64,000 nt of DNA from Metaphire vulgaris. Taxonomy: Eukaryota > Annelida > Clitellata > Crassiclitellata > Megascolecidae. Positions 10,480 to 22,849 of this stretch are shown in pieces. Every line of letters begins with the position of its first letter. Position 1 is the stretch's first letter. A model generated the notes under the pieces. The model was not told the DNA's origin. It searched no databases and saw nothing but the letters and a program-made list of their open reading frames with translations. The DNA lies in the NCBI GenBank assembly GCA_018105865.1, contig CM030852.1, positions 12,755,845 through 12,819,844 on the forward strand, in the 5' to 3' direction. A program made the translations under genes and the position numbers.

Positions 10480-11343
10480 GTGGATTAAGAACGTATCTCT
10501 TCTCTATTACCTATCCGCCATAACCGGGACCAGAAAATCTGGCCGGTTTTTGGCTTTATCAGTGGGGATGACAGCCCAAATCAAGCAGCGACTATCAACT
10601 GATTTCTATAGAACATTACTAAAACGGCACTATAGAGATTCCATTGGCGCCATAGAAGTTCCGTAATGATACAATGTTCCAGGGAAGCAGTCATTTTGCA
10701 ATTATCCATCGGTACTATCTGTTCCAGCGCAGAATTAAGTGTCTTGAGAATAAGCAGTCACAACTTAGGCTACAACGGCACTATTTGTGAAAGCTCTATT
10801 TCAAATAGACGAGCTGTAAGAAGTTACTTGCTTAATTAAGACATACGGTCTGTTACGCCTACTGAGGCTACTGTTTCTGAGAATGGCAGAGATGTCATGT
10901 ATGCTTTAATAATGCTACACACTTTTGTTTCTTGTTGGCATTTCATTCGAGTATTGATTACTTACTTACGCAAGGTCTTCCTAAAAGCACGTAATAAGTT
11001 AATAATCTAGCATAGAAGAGAATTGAGAAAAATTGCAGGTTCACGCTTTGTCCAAAATGTACAAAAGTAGGTAACTTCATTCGCTAGTTGGCGCCACTTC
11101 AATCTAATAATAAATATCGTGTATTGGAGTATTGCAATGTGTAAACAATATCCAGTGTGTTGTTTAATGGGGAATAAATCTGTAACTCAATTAAACTGGT
11201 AACTGTCTTAGCCTGTTTGGGGTTAAATAGGAATGGTCCATTCCTTTTAAGTCTACCTGTTACTGTCAAAGATTATTTGTTTGCAATTTATTTTTACATC
11301 AACACGGTGAAAGATTATTTGTTTACATAATTTATTTTTGCAT

Positions 11344-11423
<80 letters not shown>

Positions 11424-11819
11424 TAATGCTATAGCATGTTCATCTCCCTGCAGTTCACTTCATGGCGTTATAGGTTATTACGAAGACGGCTCCTCGTGTG
11501 TTTGCAGAGAGATTCATGCATGAGGCAGTTGAGGCTGAAATTAAACGAAAACGGGCATACGATAAATTGACTGGCCATCTAATGCCTCTGATAAGTAGGG
11601 ACCTAAGCAAATCAGTATTGGTTTGGTGCAACGAAGTCGTAAAGTAACGACTGACTTACTGGATCTTACGGTGGCGGATTACGATCCTACTTTAGAGCGA
11701 CCATCGATCGATTGGTGCCAAGTGCATTACTAAAACGGCGCTATAGAAGTTCATGAAGAACAATAATGATAATGATAATAAAGAAGAAGAAGGTGATGAT
11801 GATGATGATGATGATGATG

Positions 11820-11892
<73 letters not shown>

Positions 11893-11939
11893 CGCTGTAT
11901 TAGTCTGTTTATATGCATTTCAAAGTAGATGCTAATAGA

Positions 11940-11994
11940 TAGACAAAGTGACTTTCACACACAGGACAGGCCCTACTGAAATACTTTAAACCAA

Positions 11995-12065
<71 letters not shown>
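11940..12065 (+). mobile_element. LINE 3' end with (ATT)n tail
   Basis: The phrase CACAGGACAGGCCCTACTGAAATACTTTAAACCAAATT leads straight into (ATT)n. A close relative (CACACAGGGCAGACCCTACTGAACCACTTTAAACC) ends a LINE copy at 59610-59960. This indicates a heavily 5'-truncated retroelement whose tail is the microsatellite. Confidence 0.6.
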
Positions 12066-12359
12066 ACCGAACTGAGTTCGTTCGTACCTGTCACTGGCCG
12101 ACATTCTTCAACTAGTCCTCATAGATCTCAAGGCCTGAATCAATCCTTGTTCACAGAATACAATCATTCACAACATTAAAGATACAATGATCGGTTCATT
12201 TTTACAAACACAAGCACTTTAAAGCCGGAACTGTGGTTTGAAAGTTACGCATTGGGATCTACTGTACATTGACCAAGCAGTCTCGTCGAAGATGATAGAA
12301 GAGTAACAATGTGCAGTTTTCACAAAACAGGAAACCCCACTAAACCACTTGAGATCCAG

Positions 12360-12417
<58 letters not shown>

Positions 12418-12806
12418 TGTTATTATTATTATTATCGTCATCATCATCATCATTGTTATTAGTATTTTCATTGTCACATTATTGGTAGGTGACTGATGGC
12501 AGATGATTGATAGGTGACTTATGATTGACAGGTGTAAGTTTGAGAGATGAAAGACTGATGAGAGATGACAATCAAAAAAGGGTCATCCCATAGCTGAAAT
12601 TGGGGGTGGGGTGTTAAGGTGTTGGTGGGATGTTGGGGCGTTGGGGTGGAGTGGTGGGGGTGTCGGTCTCAAATTGGGGTGTTGGCGTGTTGCGGGGGTG
12701 TAAAAATATTCCTGATCATACAACAACAACGACAATTAATGCTGCACCGGGTGTTTAGGTTTGTAGCCATTCAAACACCGATAAGCTGTAATGGGTACGT
12801 GCTTAC

Positions 12807-12909
12807 CTTGAAGAACAGGCGCAAGCGAGCATACAGCCTCTGGAGTCACTAGTAACACGGCATCCTTTTGGGCATATGATTCCTATCTTTGGGCAGTTAG
12901 CCGCCTCAC
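12807..12909 (-). CDS. Cysteine-rich (antistasin-like) internal exon, copy 1
   Basis: A 103-nt exon is bounded on the minus strand by a strong acceptor (CGTTTGCAG) and donor (CAAG/GTAAGC). It enters in phase 1 and leaves in phase 2. It encodes about 33 residues with six cysteines spaced C-x6-C-x3-C-x8-C-x3-C-x-C and the core [14 protein letters not shown]. That spacing and the DSRGC phrase resemble antistasin-type inhibitor or adhesion domains, which are secreted and disulfide-bonded. No neighbouring exons were recognised, so whether it belongs to a live gene or a stranded exon in the duplication is unknown. An apparent upstream Met is on the intron side of the acceptor and should not be taken as a start. 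Confidence 0.5.
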
Positions 12910-12998
12910 CTGCAAACGATTGAACGATTAAAAACCCAACGATCGTTCGCGTTAGATATGAATCTTCCAGTTTCCAATTTCGCACATTGATTTAAAAT

Positions 12999-13059
<61 letters not shown>

Positions 13060-14023
13060 CAAACGGCCATCTTGACCAGACTGTTTTGCTTCCGGGCAGT
13101 CAATATGCGCATGCGCTTTCTTGGTCCACCATGTCCAAGAATAAACGACAAACGAATAAACACGACCAGATTTTTCTAAAAGCGTAGTGATAAAACAATG
13201 AATTTTCCTGTCCGTCATAGATTCGATTACGGACCTAAATTCACCTTTACCTTTATTGATTTATGCCCCAGATTGCGGATCTTCGACTAAATTTCACGAA
13301 GTTCATGAGTAATAGAAGCAAGGTAAATAAATTGGAAAGAAGACATTAAAAAAATTATTTCGTTTTGGCCTACATATTTGAAAAAGTCACGGGTCGCTTC
13401 AGTATCTTCACGGACCAATTCACAGTCTCTTGCGGGCCGAATGTGGCCCGCGGGCAGCCATTTCAGCACCTCTGCCCTAGATCAAAGGAAGGCTGCGATC
13501 GTAGAACAGGCAACTTCACTCACTTTTAATAGACCAGTTTTGTCTCGGCCAAAGAGCCTGGGTCAATATCTCAATCGCTGTTGAAACGGAGTAGTGTTCG
13601 ATAGCGCCGTGTTGACGCATTGGCATAAAACTCTTTCATTTGTCTACTTTTACTTACTTGTGTACAATAGAAAGTTTAAAACTGACACGTTCTGGCACAA
13701 TCGGGATCTGTCGTCTGGCAAAACAAGAGGGTTCTATCTTCCTTAGGGTTATTTCTAGGATTAGCCTATCAATTTGAGAAAGAGGGGTCGGCATATCTTT
13801 GGGTCTCCTGCCCGAAAGGTCTGACAAGCAAACAAAGTAATCCCTGGCTCAGATTGGAGGGTGTTTGGGAGGGGGTGTCGGTCTCAAATTGGGGTGTTAT
13901 ATTAGGGGTGGGGTTTAGGGGGTGTCAAAATAACCCTGGCTCTATATCTGTATCTCTGTATCTCTGTCGCTTTCTGTCTTTCCCTGCCTGCCTCTCTGTT
14001 CATCTCTTTCTCGGTCTCTTTCT

Positions 14024-14070
<47 letters not shown>

Positions 14071-14261
14071 CTTTGTCTTTTTGCCTTTGACTCTGCAAAC
14101 GACAACAAACTCTTCAGTGTAGGATGTTTTATTTGATGCTTCCTGCGACAACAATGTGATTTGGGGGTATAAATCTTTAAAAACTTTGAAAATCTTAAAA
14201 AACACATTGAAAATTTTAAGGTAGTCTGATTTTTGGAGGTATATATACCGATATACCCCCC

Positions 14262-14870
14262 GTCGCTATACGCCCCTGAGGCCTACTACGATACAGTACA
14301 GTATCTCTGTGAAGCGTTCGTTTACCGATATACAGTACCTGTGCCTAAAAGGCAGCTGGTGATCAAAACTGAGAAGAGACTGAAATAGAACACTTTGAAG
14401 GCTGTCATCTTCAGCGGTTTCTTCTGTCTTCGGAATCAAAAGGCAAATCGAACGAGAGCAAAAACTGACGTCCAAACACCCGAAGGATGGTCTTATATAA
14501 TTGTAGCAAAAAAACCAGCCGTGAAAGTAATTGTTGCTTATCTGCATGACATATTGCAACGCGAAGGATGTTTGACAGGTTTTATAATTTCGGCGACACA
14601 AGAGAATAATTGAGAAGATTTAATCTACGCAAGTATAATTAGAGCCTATTGAATTTTATCGTAAGACACGTGTCTCATGGGTTTGGGATATCAGCGGTAG
14701 GTTGGAATATATTTCTGTTCGACATTATGAATATCAATTAATGAGTCGCTCTATTGAATTAGTTATCGGCTAGAGACAGCTGCGACACCCTACTGAGTAC
14801 AACACCTGCTGAATTCTCGTCTTTCCGTCCTCCTCTCTTCTCTCTTCTCTCTTATCTCCTTAGGTGCTTT
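14262..14870. repeat. Repeat block C, copy 1
   Basis: About 600 bp (TATACGCCCCTGAGGCCTAC ... TATCTCCTTAGGTGCTTT) recur at 22243-22849 and 31688-32293. ORFs on both strands (about 70 and 110 residues) are shared among copies but have no recognisable domain. This copy ends at GGTGCTTT, the empty target of the MITE inserted in the other two. Confidence 0.85.
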
Positions 14871-14879
14871 TCTGAATAA

Positions 14880-14883
<4 letters not shown>

Positions 14884-14951
<68 letters not shown>

Positions 14952-14952
14952 G
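14884..14952. repeat. (CT)n microsatellite
   Basis: About 34 uninterrupted CT units directly after block A copy 1. It has no counterpart in copy 2, where a MITE occupies the junction. Confidence 0.95.
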
Positions 14953-15069
14953 CATTGCATTGGTGGTGCAGATTGATCGTGTCATGCTTCCGTTTGAGGA
15001 GAAGCCTGCGTGACGTAATTTGACCTGACGTAATGATTATAGAAATGGATTTGGAGAGGGCGATAACAG

Positions 15070-15290
15070 TAAAAGAGACAGAGAATATGTCAATATGTCA
15101 ACTTATATAGCGCTTATTTAAAGTCAGGCTTAGCGAAGCGCTTTACACATTACACTTATACGAGATCTTAAATAGGTGTGTCTTTAGTCTCGTTGCAGAC
15201 GAATCAGGCTTCGTTTCTTTAGTTACTTCGTCTGGTAACTCGAATATGCTCGAATAGCACGGGCATATTTACCAAACGTATGTCCAAAGT
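15070..15290. mobile_element. Short retroelement-like fragment
   Basis: Contains ACTTATATAGCGCTTA and AGCGAAGCGCTTTACACAT, phrases that also occur near 38395-38450 (TATATAGCGCCTTACACAT). It is probably the 3' part of a SINE or LINE. No boundaries can be set. Confidence 0.4.
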
Positions 15291-15880
15291 CATAGAATTG
15301 ACCATACCCCCAAGCAGAAGAAAATTAATAGCAAACTTCCTTGGATAACAAGAGAAGTGCAACGGAAAAGAAGGGCGAAAAACAAAGCATGGAGGAAACT
15401 AAGTAAACTCAGATTGGCAAGTAAAGGAAAGGAGCAGAACCAACACAGACTCAAGATCTTGGAGGAACAGTATACCCAGAAAAGAAAATCATCAGCAGTT
15501 ACTAACAAGATGGCTATTGCAAATTTTGAAGGCAGGTTGGCAACAAATATATAACAGAACAGTAAAAGATTCTAGGCTACAAATATTGTAATAGAAAGTT
15601 GAGACGAAAGGACACAGTCGGTCCCCTTTTGGGCAGTGCAATTATGCAATTACAGACGATGTTGAAATTGCACAAATTCTAAATAACTATTTTTGTTCAG
15701 TATTTACAGAGGAAAATACAAATAATATGTCAGAAGTCAAAATTGTGTTCGATGGAAACGAAGAAGAAATGTTAACAGATACTGTATAGTGGGTAGAGAA
15801 GAATGTGCCATCAAGGTTTTGACCAATTTAAAGACAGACAAGAGACCAGGATTAGATGGCTTACATCCTAAAGGAAATAG
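15290..15880 (+). mobile_element. LINE fragment, endonuclease-RT linker
   Basis: Frames read KLPWITREVQRKRRAKNKAW, then after stops AQILNNYFCSVFTEENTNN and VLTNLKTDKRPGLDGLHPK. These correspond to the linker before RT domain 1 of CR1/jockey-like polymerases (consensus LNxYFxSVFT and KSPGPDGIHP). Several stops and shifts show that it is dead. Confidence 0.85.
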
Positions 15881-15959
15881 TATTGATTATTATTGTTCCG
15901 ATATCTCAAGCTCTTGTTTATTATTATTACACGACCAACATCATAACCAAAAATACATG

Positions 15960-17100
15960 ACTCAAGATACTTAATTAATTTATACTAGAAATAATCAAAA
16001 ATTAACACAAGAATACAAATTTAGTAACTAAACAGATGTGATTAAAATTTAACATAGAAAGTAATTAGTTGATCAGAGGTTGATTATAGTAAAATGAGTG
16101 ACGGATAACCAAAGAGAAAAGAATCCCGTAAGATGGTTATCCCAATTTAAAGTTATGGTTGAATGGCAGAAAACTAACTATGAGTGATTATAGTGTAAAT
16201 GTATGTAAGTGTAAGTTAGAAGTAGAAGTGATGCTGAAAGTAATGTGCTAGATGTATATTTTTTAATAGAAATAGAAATAAAATCCATATAGAATTAGAG
16301 TTAAATAAGTTCAATTGGTTTAAGCTATTATACATGATTTAATATAAGGAAGTTTTTAACATTACATTTAAATAAAGAGAGATTATTATAATTCTTAATA
16401 TTGGAGGGAAGTTTATTCAACTTAATAAATCATCATTAATTTTGAATGATACTATTTTTCTTAAATCGTAAAATCTGACATATTGCGTTTCTTTTATCAT
16501 ATAAAACGTGTGTACATTCGGAAAGTATGTGCTTTCAAAACGGTTTAAATGCGTAGGAGCAAATGTAGAAATCATTTGAGCCATTTTTCAGTTATACCAT
16601 TGGTACTTGCGTTTAATTTAGCAGAGAATTTAATCAAAACATTTCGAAAATCGCCTTGTAGCTCTTTCCAACAGGCTATGCAGTAAATTATTTCGCCATA
16701 CTATCTTTCTGGCAATCAGCGCCAACTGTTTTTTTCTGTTCGTTAAGGTCATTTGGTAGTCCAAAAGGGATATGTGCATATGGCAAATCATTCAAATCCC
16801 TCTTAATTGATACGAGCCGGACGTCGGACAAATTGATCCTCATCATCACGTACAGTAGTAGTCGTGGTCGCCGGTGTTCTTCTCTTCGTATGCTGGATGA
16901 ATATTATTTCGAAGTGTTGGATAAGGCTCGAGACGAGGTCGAACAGCTCTTGGCAGGCAATACGTTCCCCAATGCACGATCGCCTGCCTGCAACAATAGG
17001 CCTACAGGGATTCTCTCGTGGTTCGTAGTAAGTAAGTAAAAAAGAAAGTAAAATCTCGTACCTTTATATAGCGCTTTGGAAAGAAGCATAACAGTTGCTT
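15960..17100. other. AT-rich intergenic DNA
   Basis: No coding exon recognised. At about 17030-17100 the AAGTAAGTAA run followed by CTTTATATAGCGCTTTGGAAAG is the terminus of a dispersed short element also seen near 35163 and 62925. Confidence 0.4.
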
Positions 17101-17119
17101 ATCCGTGACGTAAAAGGCT

Positions 17120-17846
17120 CTCTAGCGTAACATGATGTTCATGGGTTGGGCTAACCCATGAGTTGGGTTGGGTCAGACTTTACCATATTAATGGTGGGTC
17201 AGAAAATAAGCCACGATTTAATAAACTCTAATGTAGGCCTATTAGGCTACGTTGGGTTGGGTCAAGTAACCAAATTACCGGCATGGGTTGGGTTGGAGAT
17301 TTGATGAGTCGGGTTGGATTGGGTTCTAAAAATGGAACCATGGACATCTCTGGCGTGGCCAAAGAGGGCCGCACCTTCCATTCGGGTTACGGCCAATTGG
17401 AATCGAGTCGTGTTGCCGGAGGCCGGAGGGAGGGCAAACCAAGTCGTTCATCGCTTAAGCGTCGATGTAATGGTAGCAGCGTTAACCTGCGAAGGTAAAA
17501 CGCGGGTCTAGATAAAGCACTGGCAAACCACTGCATATTATTGGCGTACTCGCTGCTTATTTAGTACACGGACCCTTTGCTCGTTCGGCAAGACCCGGTT
17601 CAATTTAACCCCTGGTCTTAGCATGAGAGAGAAATATATTTTACCAAAATATTAGTTTCTATAGCAACCCAGCACTCATATACATTTTGTCTTCCGATGA
17701 TCTGATCGCTAGCACAATCTCAGTTAGCAACGCGTTAGACTTACAGTTGCCGCTGACACACGGTGCGCTGTGCGTGTCAGCCAAGGCAGTCTATTGAGCT
17801 AGAGAGAGTTTTAACAGACAGACGGATAATCTGCTGCGGCTGAGTT
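17120..17846. repeat. Block B, copy 1, containing a SINE body
   Basis: About 720 bp from TAACATGATGTTCATGGG onward are repeated at 32388-33115. Inside, 17430-17620 carry the shared SINE body (GTAGCAGCGTTAACCTGCGAAGGTAAAACGCGGGTCTAGA). It is preceded by an unidentified GC-rich head (about 17330-17430) that differs from the 5S and tRNA heads of related SINEs. GGGTTGGGTT repeats fill the left part. Block A copy 2 follows directly. Confidence 0.8.
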
Positions 17847-18165
17847 AATAATGCTACACACTTTTGTTTCTTGTTCGCATTTCCTTCCAGTATTGCTTAC
17901 TTACTTACGCAAGGTCTTCCTAAAAGCACGTAATAATCTAGTATAGAAAAGGATTGGACAAAAATTCCGGATTCACGCTTTGTCCATAGATGTACAAAAG
18001 TAGGTAACTTCATTCGCTAGTTGGCGCCACTTCAATCTAATAATAAATATCGTGTATTGAAGTATTGCAATGCGTGAACAATATCCAGTGTGCTGTTGAA
18101 TAGGGAAAGGCACAAATTCCTTGTAATTGCTTAGCCTGTTGACTTTACCCACTGGTCCACTCTTA

Positions 18166-18667
18166 TCTATCATATTAAAATCCTTATCTGTATGTCTCTC
18201 TGTCTGTTACCTTCAAGCGTTCTGATTGGTTGACTATTGGTAGACGGTTTAGACCGTTTAGTCCTTACGTCGCGATGCGTTGGTGGACGATGTTCGAAGA
18301 CGACGTTGCTATTGGTAACAATTGTTCGTAGTTTAGCACGGTTTAGTCGATTCATTGCAACGTGAGAGGGGTGGGCGTGCGACGACGTTGCTATTGGTAA
18401 CAATTGTTCGTAGCTTGAAATTTTAACGTACATTTTAACGTACACAAAAAATACGTGTACAGCGTCACAAATGCTCACAGTTGCGTGATTTTAACGTACA
18501 TAGGCCTAATTATTATGTGGCGCAGAGCTTGGCTAGGTGGCGTATGTACAGTCATTGAAATGTTGTTCAGCATGAATTCAATGATTGGGTATTAGGTATA
18601 GGCATTGGATTAGTATTATCCTGCACTGCGAGCCAAGCGAGCGCGAGCGAAGCGAGCATCTTTCTAG
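18166..18667 (+). mobile_element. Helitron-like non-autonomous element
   Basis: This interval is absent from block A copy 1, where the flanks join. It starts TCTATCATATTAAAATCC, resembling Helitron 5' ends, and stops at CTAG followed by T, the CTRR/T rule. No flanking duplication is visible, as expected for a Helitron. A clear 3' hairpin was not found. A reverse-oriented relative at 29700-30155 ends with the complement of TCTATAATATTAAGATCC. The core holds the CAACGTCGTC-type repeats seen at 1-240. Confidence 0.55.
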
Positions 18668-18746
18668 TACTCTTATTAAGTCTACCACGGTGAAAGATTA
18701 TTTGTTTGCAATTTATTTTTTGCATCAACAATATACTGCACACGCA

Positions 18747-18790
<44 letters not shown>

Positions 18791-18985
18791 CCCATGCTAT
18801 AGCATGTTCATCAGACATCTCCCTGCAGTTCACTTCACGGCGTTATAGGTTATTACGAAGACGTATCCTCGTGTGTTTGCAGAGAGATTCTATCAGACAG
18901 TTGAGGCTGAAATTAAACGAAAACGGGCATACGATAAATAGACTGGCCATCTAATGCCTCTAATAAGTAGGGGCTTAAGCAAATC

Positions 18986-19377
18986 CAAAGCTCGATCATA
19001 CGTATCATACGTATTATATTTTTCGTATCATACGCACGTATTTTAACGTATAACACTTTATCATACGCGCTATCATACGTGAGCAGTAATACCATTAGGC
19101 CTACATAGCCATGAAATTGCGTCAACTACCGCAGTCTGTTAACCATTTACCTGCACAAAGCAATTAAAAGGGAAACAAGTGTTAACGAAGTGAATTCTGG
19201 CACCAGTTATAGTGACGTAGCGTGACGTCGCAATTGATATTGCTCGCTAAGTAAGCAAATTATAAGTAACCGTGCAGACTTATAAAATACGCATATCATA
19301 CGCGTATTTTATTTTTCTATTCATACGCACGTATTTTTACGTATTTTATTTTGTCATACGCGTATGATCGAGCTTTG
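18986..19377. mobile_element. TIR element, family CAAAGCTCGATCATACG, with known empty site
   Basis: The ends CAAAGCTCGATCATACG and CGTATGATCGAGCTTTG are exact inverted repeats. They are flanked by a perfect 8-bp duplication AGCAAATC (18978-18985, 19378-19385). Block A copy 1 has a single AGCAAATC at the matching place and no insert. The core is rich in ATACG/CGTAT motifs and has no ORF. The 8-bp duplication suggests a hAT-like transposase in trans. Confidence 0.9.
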
Positions 19378-19583
19378 AGCAAATCAGTATTGGTTTGCTG
19401 CAACGAAATTGTAAAGTAACGACTGACTTACTGGATCTGACTGTGGCGGATTACGATCCCACTTTAGAGCGACCATCGATCGATAAATTGGTGCCAAGTG
19501 CATTACTAAAACGGCGCTATAGAAGTTCATGAAGAACAATAATGATAATGATAATGAAGAAGAAGAAGAAGGTGATGATGATG

Positions 19584-19653
<70 letters not shown>

Positions 19654-19754
19654 CGCTGTATTAGTCTGTTTATATGTATTTCAAAGTAGATGCTAATAGA
19701 TAGACATAGTGACTTTCACACAGGACAGGCCCTACTGAAATACTTTAAACCAAA

Positions 19755-19803
<49 letters not shown>

Positions 19804-20087
19804 ACCGAACTGAGTTCGTTCGTACCTGTCACTGGCCGACATTCTTCAATAGTCCTCAAGGTATGAAGCATCCCTTGTTCACAGAGTACAATCATTCATA
19901 ACATTAAAGATACAATGATCGGTTCATTTTTACAAACACAAGCACTTTAAAACCGGAACTGTGGTTTGAAAGTTACGCATTAGGATTTACTGTACATTGA
20001 CCACGCAGTCTCGTCGAAGATGATAGGAGAGTAACAATGTGCAGTTTTCACAAAACAGGAAACCCCACTAAACCATTATTTGAGATC

Positions 20088-20180
<93 letters not shown>

Positions 20181-20551
20181 CGTCATCATCCTCATCATCA
20201 TTGTTATTAGTATTTTCATTGTCACATTATTGGCAGGTGACTGATGGCAGATGATTGATAGGTGACTTATGATTGACAGGTGTAAGTTTGAGAGATGAAA
20301 GACTGATGAAAGATGACAAGCAAAAAAGTTCATCCCATAGCTGAAATTGGGGGTGGGGTGTTAAGGTGTTGGTGGGATGTTGGGGCGTTGGGGTGGAGTG
20401 GTGGGGGTGTCGGTCTTAAATTGGGGGTGTTGGCGTGTTGCGGGGATGTAAAAATATCCCTGATCATACAACAACGACAATTAATGCTGCATCGGGTGTT
20501 TAGGTTTGTAGCCATTCAAACACCGATAAGCTGTAATGGGTATGCGCTTAC

Positions 20552-20654
20552 TTTGAAGAACAGGCGCAAGCGAGCATACAGCCTCTGGAGTCACTAGTAA
20601 CACGGCATCCTTTTGGGCATATGATTCCTATCATTGGGCAGATAGTCGCCTCAC
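20552..20654 (-). CDS. Cysteine-rich (antistasin-like) internal exon, copy 2
   Basis: Same 103-nt exon as 12807-12909, with the same phases and an intact acceptor (TTTGCAG). The donor is AAA/GTAAGC instead of AAG/GTAAGC. All six cysteines are kept. The three differences are amino acid changes near the N-terminal side (Ala to Thr, Asn to Ile, Lys to Met) with no silent changes. It may be a second gene copy or a stranded exon; neighbouring exons were not found. Confidence 0.5.
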
Positions 20655-20732
20655 CTGCAAACGATTGAACGATTAAAAACCCAAAGATCGATTCGCGTTA
20701 GATATGAATCTCCCAGTTTCCAATTTGAGCAC

Positions 20733-20982
<250 letters not shown>

Positions 20983-22006
20983 CAAACGGCCATCTTGACC
21001 AGAATGTTTTGCTTCTGGTCAGTCAATATGCGCATGCGCTTTCTGGGTCCACCATGTCCGAGAACAAACGACAAACGGATAAACACGACCAGATTTTTTT
21101 AAAAGCGTAGTGATAAAACAATGAATTTTCCTGTCCGTCATAGATTCGATTACATGACTAAATTCACCTTTACCTTTATTGATTTATGCCCCAGATTGCG
21201 GATCTTCGACTAAATTTCACGAAGTTCATGAGTAATAGAAGCCAGGTAAATAAATTGGAAAGAAGACATTAAAAAATTATTTCGTTTTGGCCTACATATT
21301 AGAAAAAGTCACGGGTCGCTTCAGTATCTTCACGGACCAATTCACAGTCCCTTGCGGGCCGAATGTGGCCCGCGGGCAGCCATTTCAGCACCTCTGCCCT
21401 AGATCAAAGGAAGGCTGCGATCGTAGAACAGGCAACTTCACTGACTTTTAATAGAACAGTTTTGTCTCGGCCAAAGAGCCTGGGTCAATATCTCAATCGC
21501 TGTTGAATCTGAATAGTGTACGATAGCGCCGTGTTGACGCATTGGCGAAAAAACTCTTTCATTTGTCTACTTTTAATTACTTGTGTACAATAGAAAGTTT
21601 TAAAACTGACACGTTCTGACATAATCACGATATGTCGTCTGGCAAAACAAGAGGGTTCTATCTTCCTTAGGGTTATTTCTAGGATTAGCCTATCAATTTG
21701 AGGGAGGAGTCGGCATATTTTTGGGTCCCCTGCCCGAAAGGTCTGACAAGCAAAAAAAGTAATCCCTGGCTCAGATTGGAGGGTGTTTGGGAAGGGGTGT
21801 CGGTCTCAAATTGGGGTGTTATATTAGAGGTGGGGTTTAGGGGGTCAAAATAACCCTGGCTCTATATCTGTATCTCTGCATCTCTGTCGCTTTCTGTCTT
21901 TGCCTGCCTGCCTCTCTGTTCATCTCTTTTTCTCTTTCTCTTTCATTCATTCTCTTTCTCTCTCTCTCTGTCTCTCTCTCTTCTCTCATTCTTTGTCTTT
22001 TGCCTT

Positions 22007-22038
<32 letters not shown>

Positions 22039-22242
22039 ATTCTTTGTCTTTTTGCCTTTGAGTTTGCAAACGACAACAAACTCATCAGTGTAGGATGCTT
22101 TATTTGATGCTTTCTGCGACAACAATGTGACTTGGGGGTATAAATCTTTAAAAACTTTGAAAATCTTAAAAAACACATTGAAAAATTTAAGGTAATCTGT
22201 TTTTTTTTGGGGGGGGGGCGGGTATATATACCGATATACCCC

Positions 22243-22849
22243 CCGTCGCTATACGCCCCTGGGGCCTACTACGATACAGTACAGTATCTCTGTGAAGCGT
22301 TCGTTTACCGATATACAGTACCTGTGCCTAAGAGGCAGCTGGTGATCAAAGCTGAGAAGAGGCTGAAATAGAACACTTTGAAGGCTGTCATCTTCAGTAG
22401 GTTCTTCTGTCTTCGGAATCAAAAGGCAAATCGCACGAGAGCAAAAACTGACGTCCAAACACCGGAAGAACGGTCTTATATAATATTGTAGCAAAAAGAA
22501 AACAACCGTTAAAGTAATTGTTGCTTATCTGCATGACGCATTGCAACGCGAAGGATGTTTGACAGGTTTTATAATTTCGGCGACACGAGAGAATAATTGA
22601 GAAGATTTAATCTGCGCAAGTATAATTAGGGTCTATTGAATTTTATCGTAAGACACGTGTCTCATCGGGTTGGGAAATCAGCGGTGGTTGGAATATATTT
22701 CTGTTCGACATTATGAATATCAATTAATGAGTCGCTTTAATGAATTAGTTATCGGCTAGAGTCCGCTGCGACACCCTACTGAGTAGCACACCTGCTGAAT
22801 CCTCGTCTTTCTGTCCTTCTCTCTTCTCTCTTATCTCCTTAGGTGTTTT
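22243..22849. repeat. Repeat block C, copy 2
   Basis: Closely matches 14262-14870 and 31688-32293. It is followed directly by the MITE at 22850, which copy 3 also carries. Confidence 0.85.

Larger units (their letters stand above)
10905..14870. repeat. Segmental duplication block A, copy 1
   Basis: About 4 kb starting ATAATGCTACACACTTTTG is colinear with 17847-22849. Shared order: (AT)n, a (GAT/AAT)n tract, the LINE-tail phrase with (ATT)n, a second (ATT)n, the cysteine-rich exon, (GA)n, the GCCCGCGGGCAGCC region, (CT)n and block C. This copy lacks the Helitron-like and MITE insertions present in copy 2, so it preserves the pre-insertion state. Microsatellites inside are (AT)n 11346-11421, (ATG/AAT)n 11790-11888, (ATT)n 11998-12062 and 12361-12436, (GA)n 13002-13056 and (CT)n 14032-14066. 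Confidence 0.9.

Noticed and set aside
12803..12985. Reading the Cys exon region as a complete 60-residue secreted peptide with its own signal sequence
   Set aside because: The hydrophobic stretch before the cysteines lies upstream of a strong acceptor (CGTTTGCAG) and the reading ends at a donor, so it is more likely intron than signal peptide.
14266..14601. 111-residue ORF shared by three block C copies as a gene
   Set aside because: The frame is shortened in the other copies, no domain is visible and the reverse strand is equally open; it is more likely repeat sequence.
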